A stretch of 5,753 nt of DNA from Candidatus Micrarchaeia archaeon. Lineage in GTDB: Archaea; Micrarchaeota; Micrarchaeia; Anstonellales; JAHKLY01. The stretch spans positions 1-5,753 of the forward strand of contig JBAZFO010000054.1 of assembly GCA_041653315.1 (NCBI GenBank). The letters run 5' to 3'. Under the pieces are notes generated by a model. It was not told the origin of the DNA. It did no database searches and was given only the letters and a program-made list of their open reading frames with translations. A program made the position numbers and the translations under genes. How positions within the stretch are numbered: the first letter of the stretch is position 1; each line of letters opens with the position of its first letter. This document shows, one piece after another, positions 5,419-5,753 of the stretch.

Positions 5419-5753
5419 TAAAAACCATTTATCTCTTTTTCATAATATGGATTTATAATTTCATTTGAAGTTGTTTCAATATAAGTAGAATAATTTCCAG
5501 TATCTATATAAACGATTACGTGATTCAAATCTTTTGGATCTTCTAAATTGTTAGTATCAATATATACTAAAGAAACATTCCATTCCGAATTCATTGATTT
5601 TAATATACTCGCGATTAAAATTGAACTGTCTTTGCAGTCTCCACCTGCGCCTAATAATGTTTCTAAAGGTAGTCTTGGAGTTTCTTTTATTTCTGGGGTG
5701 TATCTAATTAAATTTGTGATTATATACCAAACTGCCCCAATTCTTTCTTCATC
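5403..5753 (-). CDS. Transglutaminase-like domain protein, N-terminus cut by the window edge
   Basis: The frame is open to the right edge, giving the last 116 residues. The visible part holds a transglutaminase/cysteine-protease-fold core: 'TPRLPLETLLGAGGDCKDSSILIASIL' ends a typical entry helix with the nucleophile-position Cys at visible residue 40, His at 78 in 'LNHVIVYID', and an acidic partner Glu at 93 in 'YIETTS'. The G-D-C-x-D-S-S-I-L-x-A pattern is common in archaeal transglutaminase-like proteins, many of which are secreted or membrane-anchored; any signal sequence here would be off the window. The methionine at 5594 lies after the Cys and is internal, not the start. The last residues (FEIK, then TGA at 5405-5403) are encoded by the partial third copy of the palindromic repeat. 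The protein resembles the core of the TPR protein at 3150-4175 (shared DC..SSILI and ETT). Function unknown; a protease, amidase or non-catalytic role are all possible. Confidence 0.82.
   Translation of the reverse strand, partial: DEERIGAVWYIITNLIRYTPEIKETPRLPLETLLGAGGDCKDSSILIASILKSMNSEWNVSLVYIDTNNLEDPKDLNHVIVYIDTGNYSTYIETTSNEIINPYYEKEINGFYFEIK

Noticed and set aside
5403..5594. Short 63-residue protein starting at the methionine at 5594
   Set aside because: The frame continues upstream to the window edge and contains the transglutaminase Cys motif, so the methionine is internal.

Overview
The window is strongly AT-rich (by eye; not counted) and looks archaeal. It carries an archaeal-type Cdc48/VAT unfoldase beside an Orc1/Cdc6 initiator. 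Three genes have a TTTAAA-type TATA box about 25 bases upstream of an ATG, the pattern of leaderless archaeal transcripts. Very low GC, compact spacing (gaps of 66-105 bp) and slightly short proteins would suit a DPANN-type archaeon (Woesearchaeota/Pacearchaeota/Nanoarchaeota-like). That placement is inference; the sequence shows 'archaeon' much more firmly than which one.

Left half, minus strand: 1-1897 is the first 632 residues of a Cdc48/VAT double-AAA+ ATPase, with its C-terminus beyond the left edge. Upstream of it in the same orientation is an Orc1/Cdc6 replication initiator (1971-3062). A 73-bp gap between them holds a candidate promoter and a weak Shine-Dalgarno for cdc48.

Right half: an 87-bp divergent promoter region (3063-3149) separates cdc6 from a plus-strand gene for a transglutaminase-like (Cys-His-Glu) domain fused to C-terminal TPR repeats (3150-4175). 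After a T-rich terminator, a second leaderless plus-strand gene (4242-5297) encodes an M20-family metallohydrolase-like protein. Three of its canonical active-site positions are changed, so it may be a pseudoenzyme or have a new function. Its end converges on a minus-strand gene running in from the right edge (5403-5753), which encodes a second transglutaminase-like domain. The convergent junction is filled by two tandem 52-bp palindromic units plus a partial third that encodes the last residues and stop codon of the right-hand gene.

How the genes relate: the left pair are housekeeping genes (protein unfolding, replication initiation). The right three are two putative papain/transglutaminase-fold proteins flanking a peptidase-fold protein. 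They may form a loose protein-processing neighbourhood, but separate promoters and mixed orientation argue against a single operon. No tRNA, rRNA, CRISPR array or insertion sequence was seen, and no gene-free stretch exceeds 105 bp.
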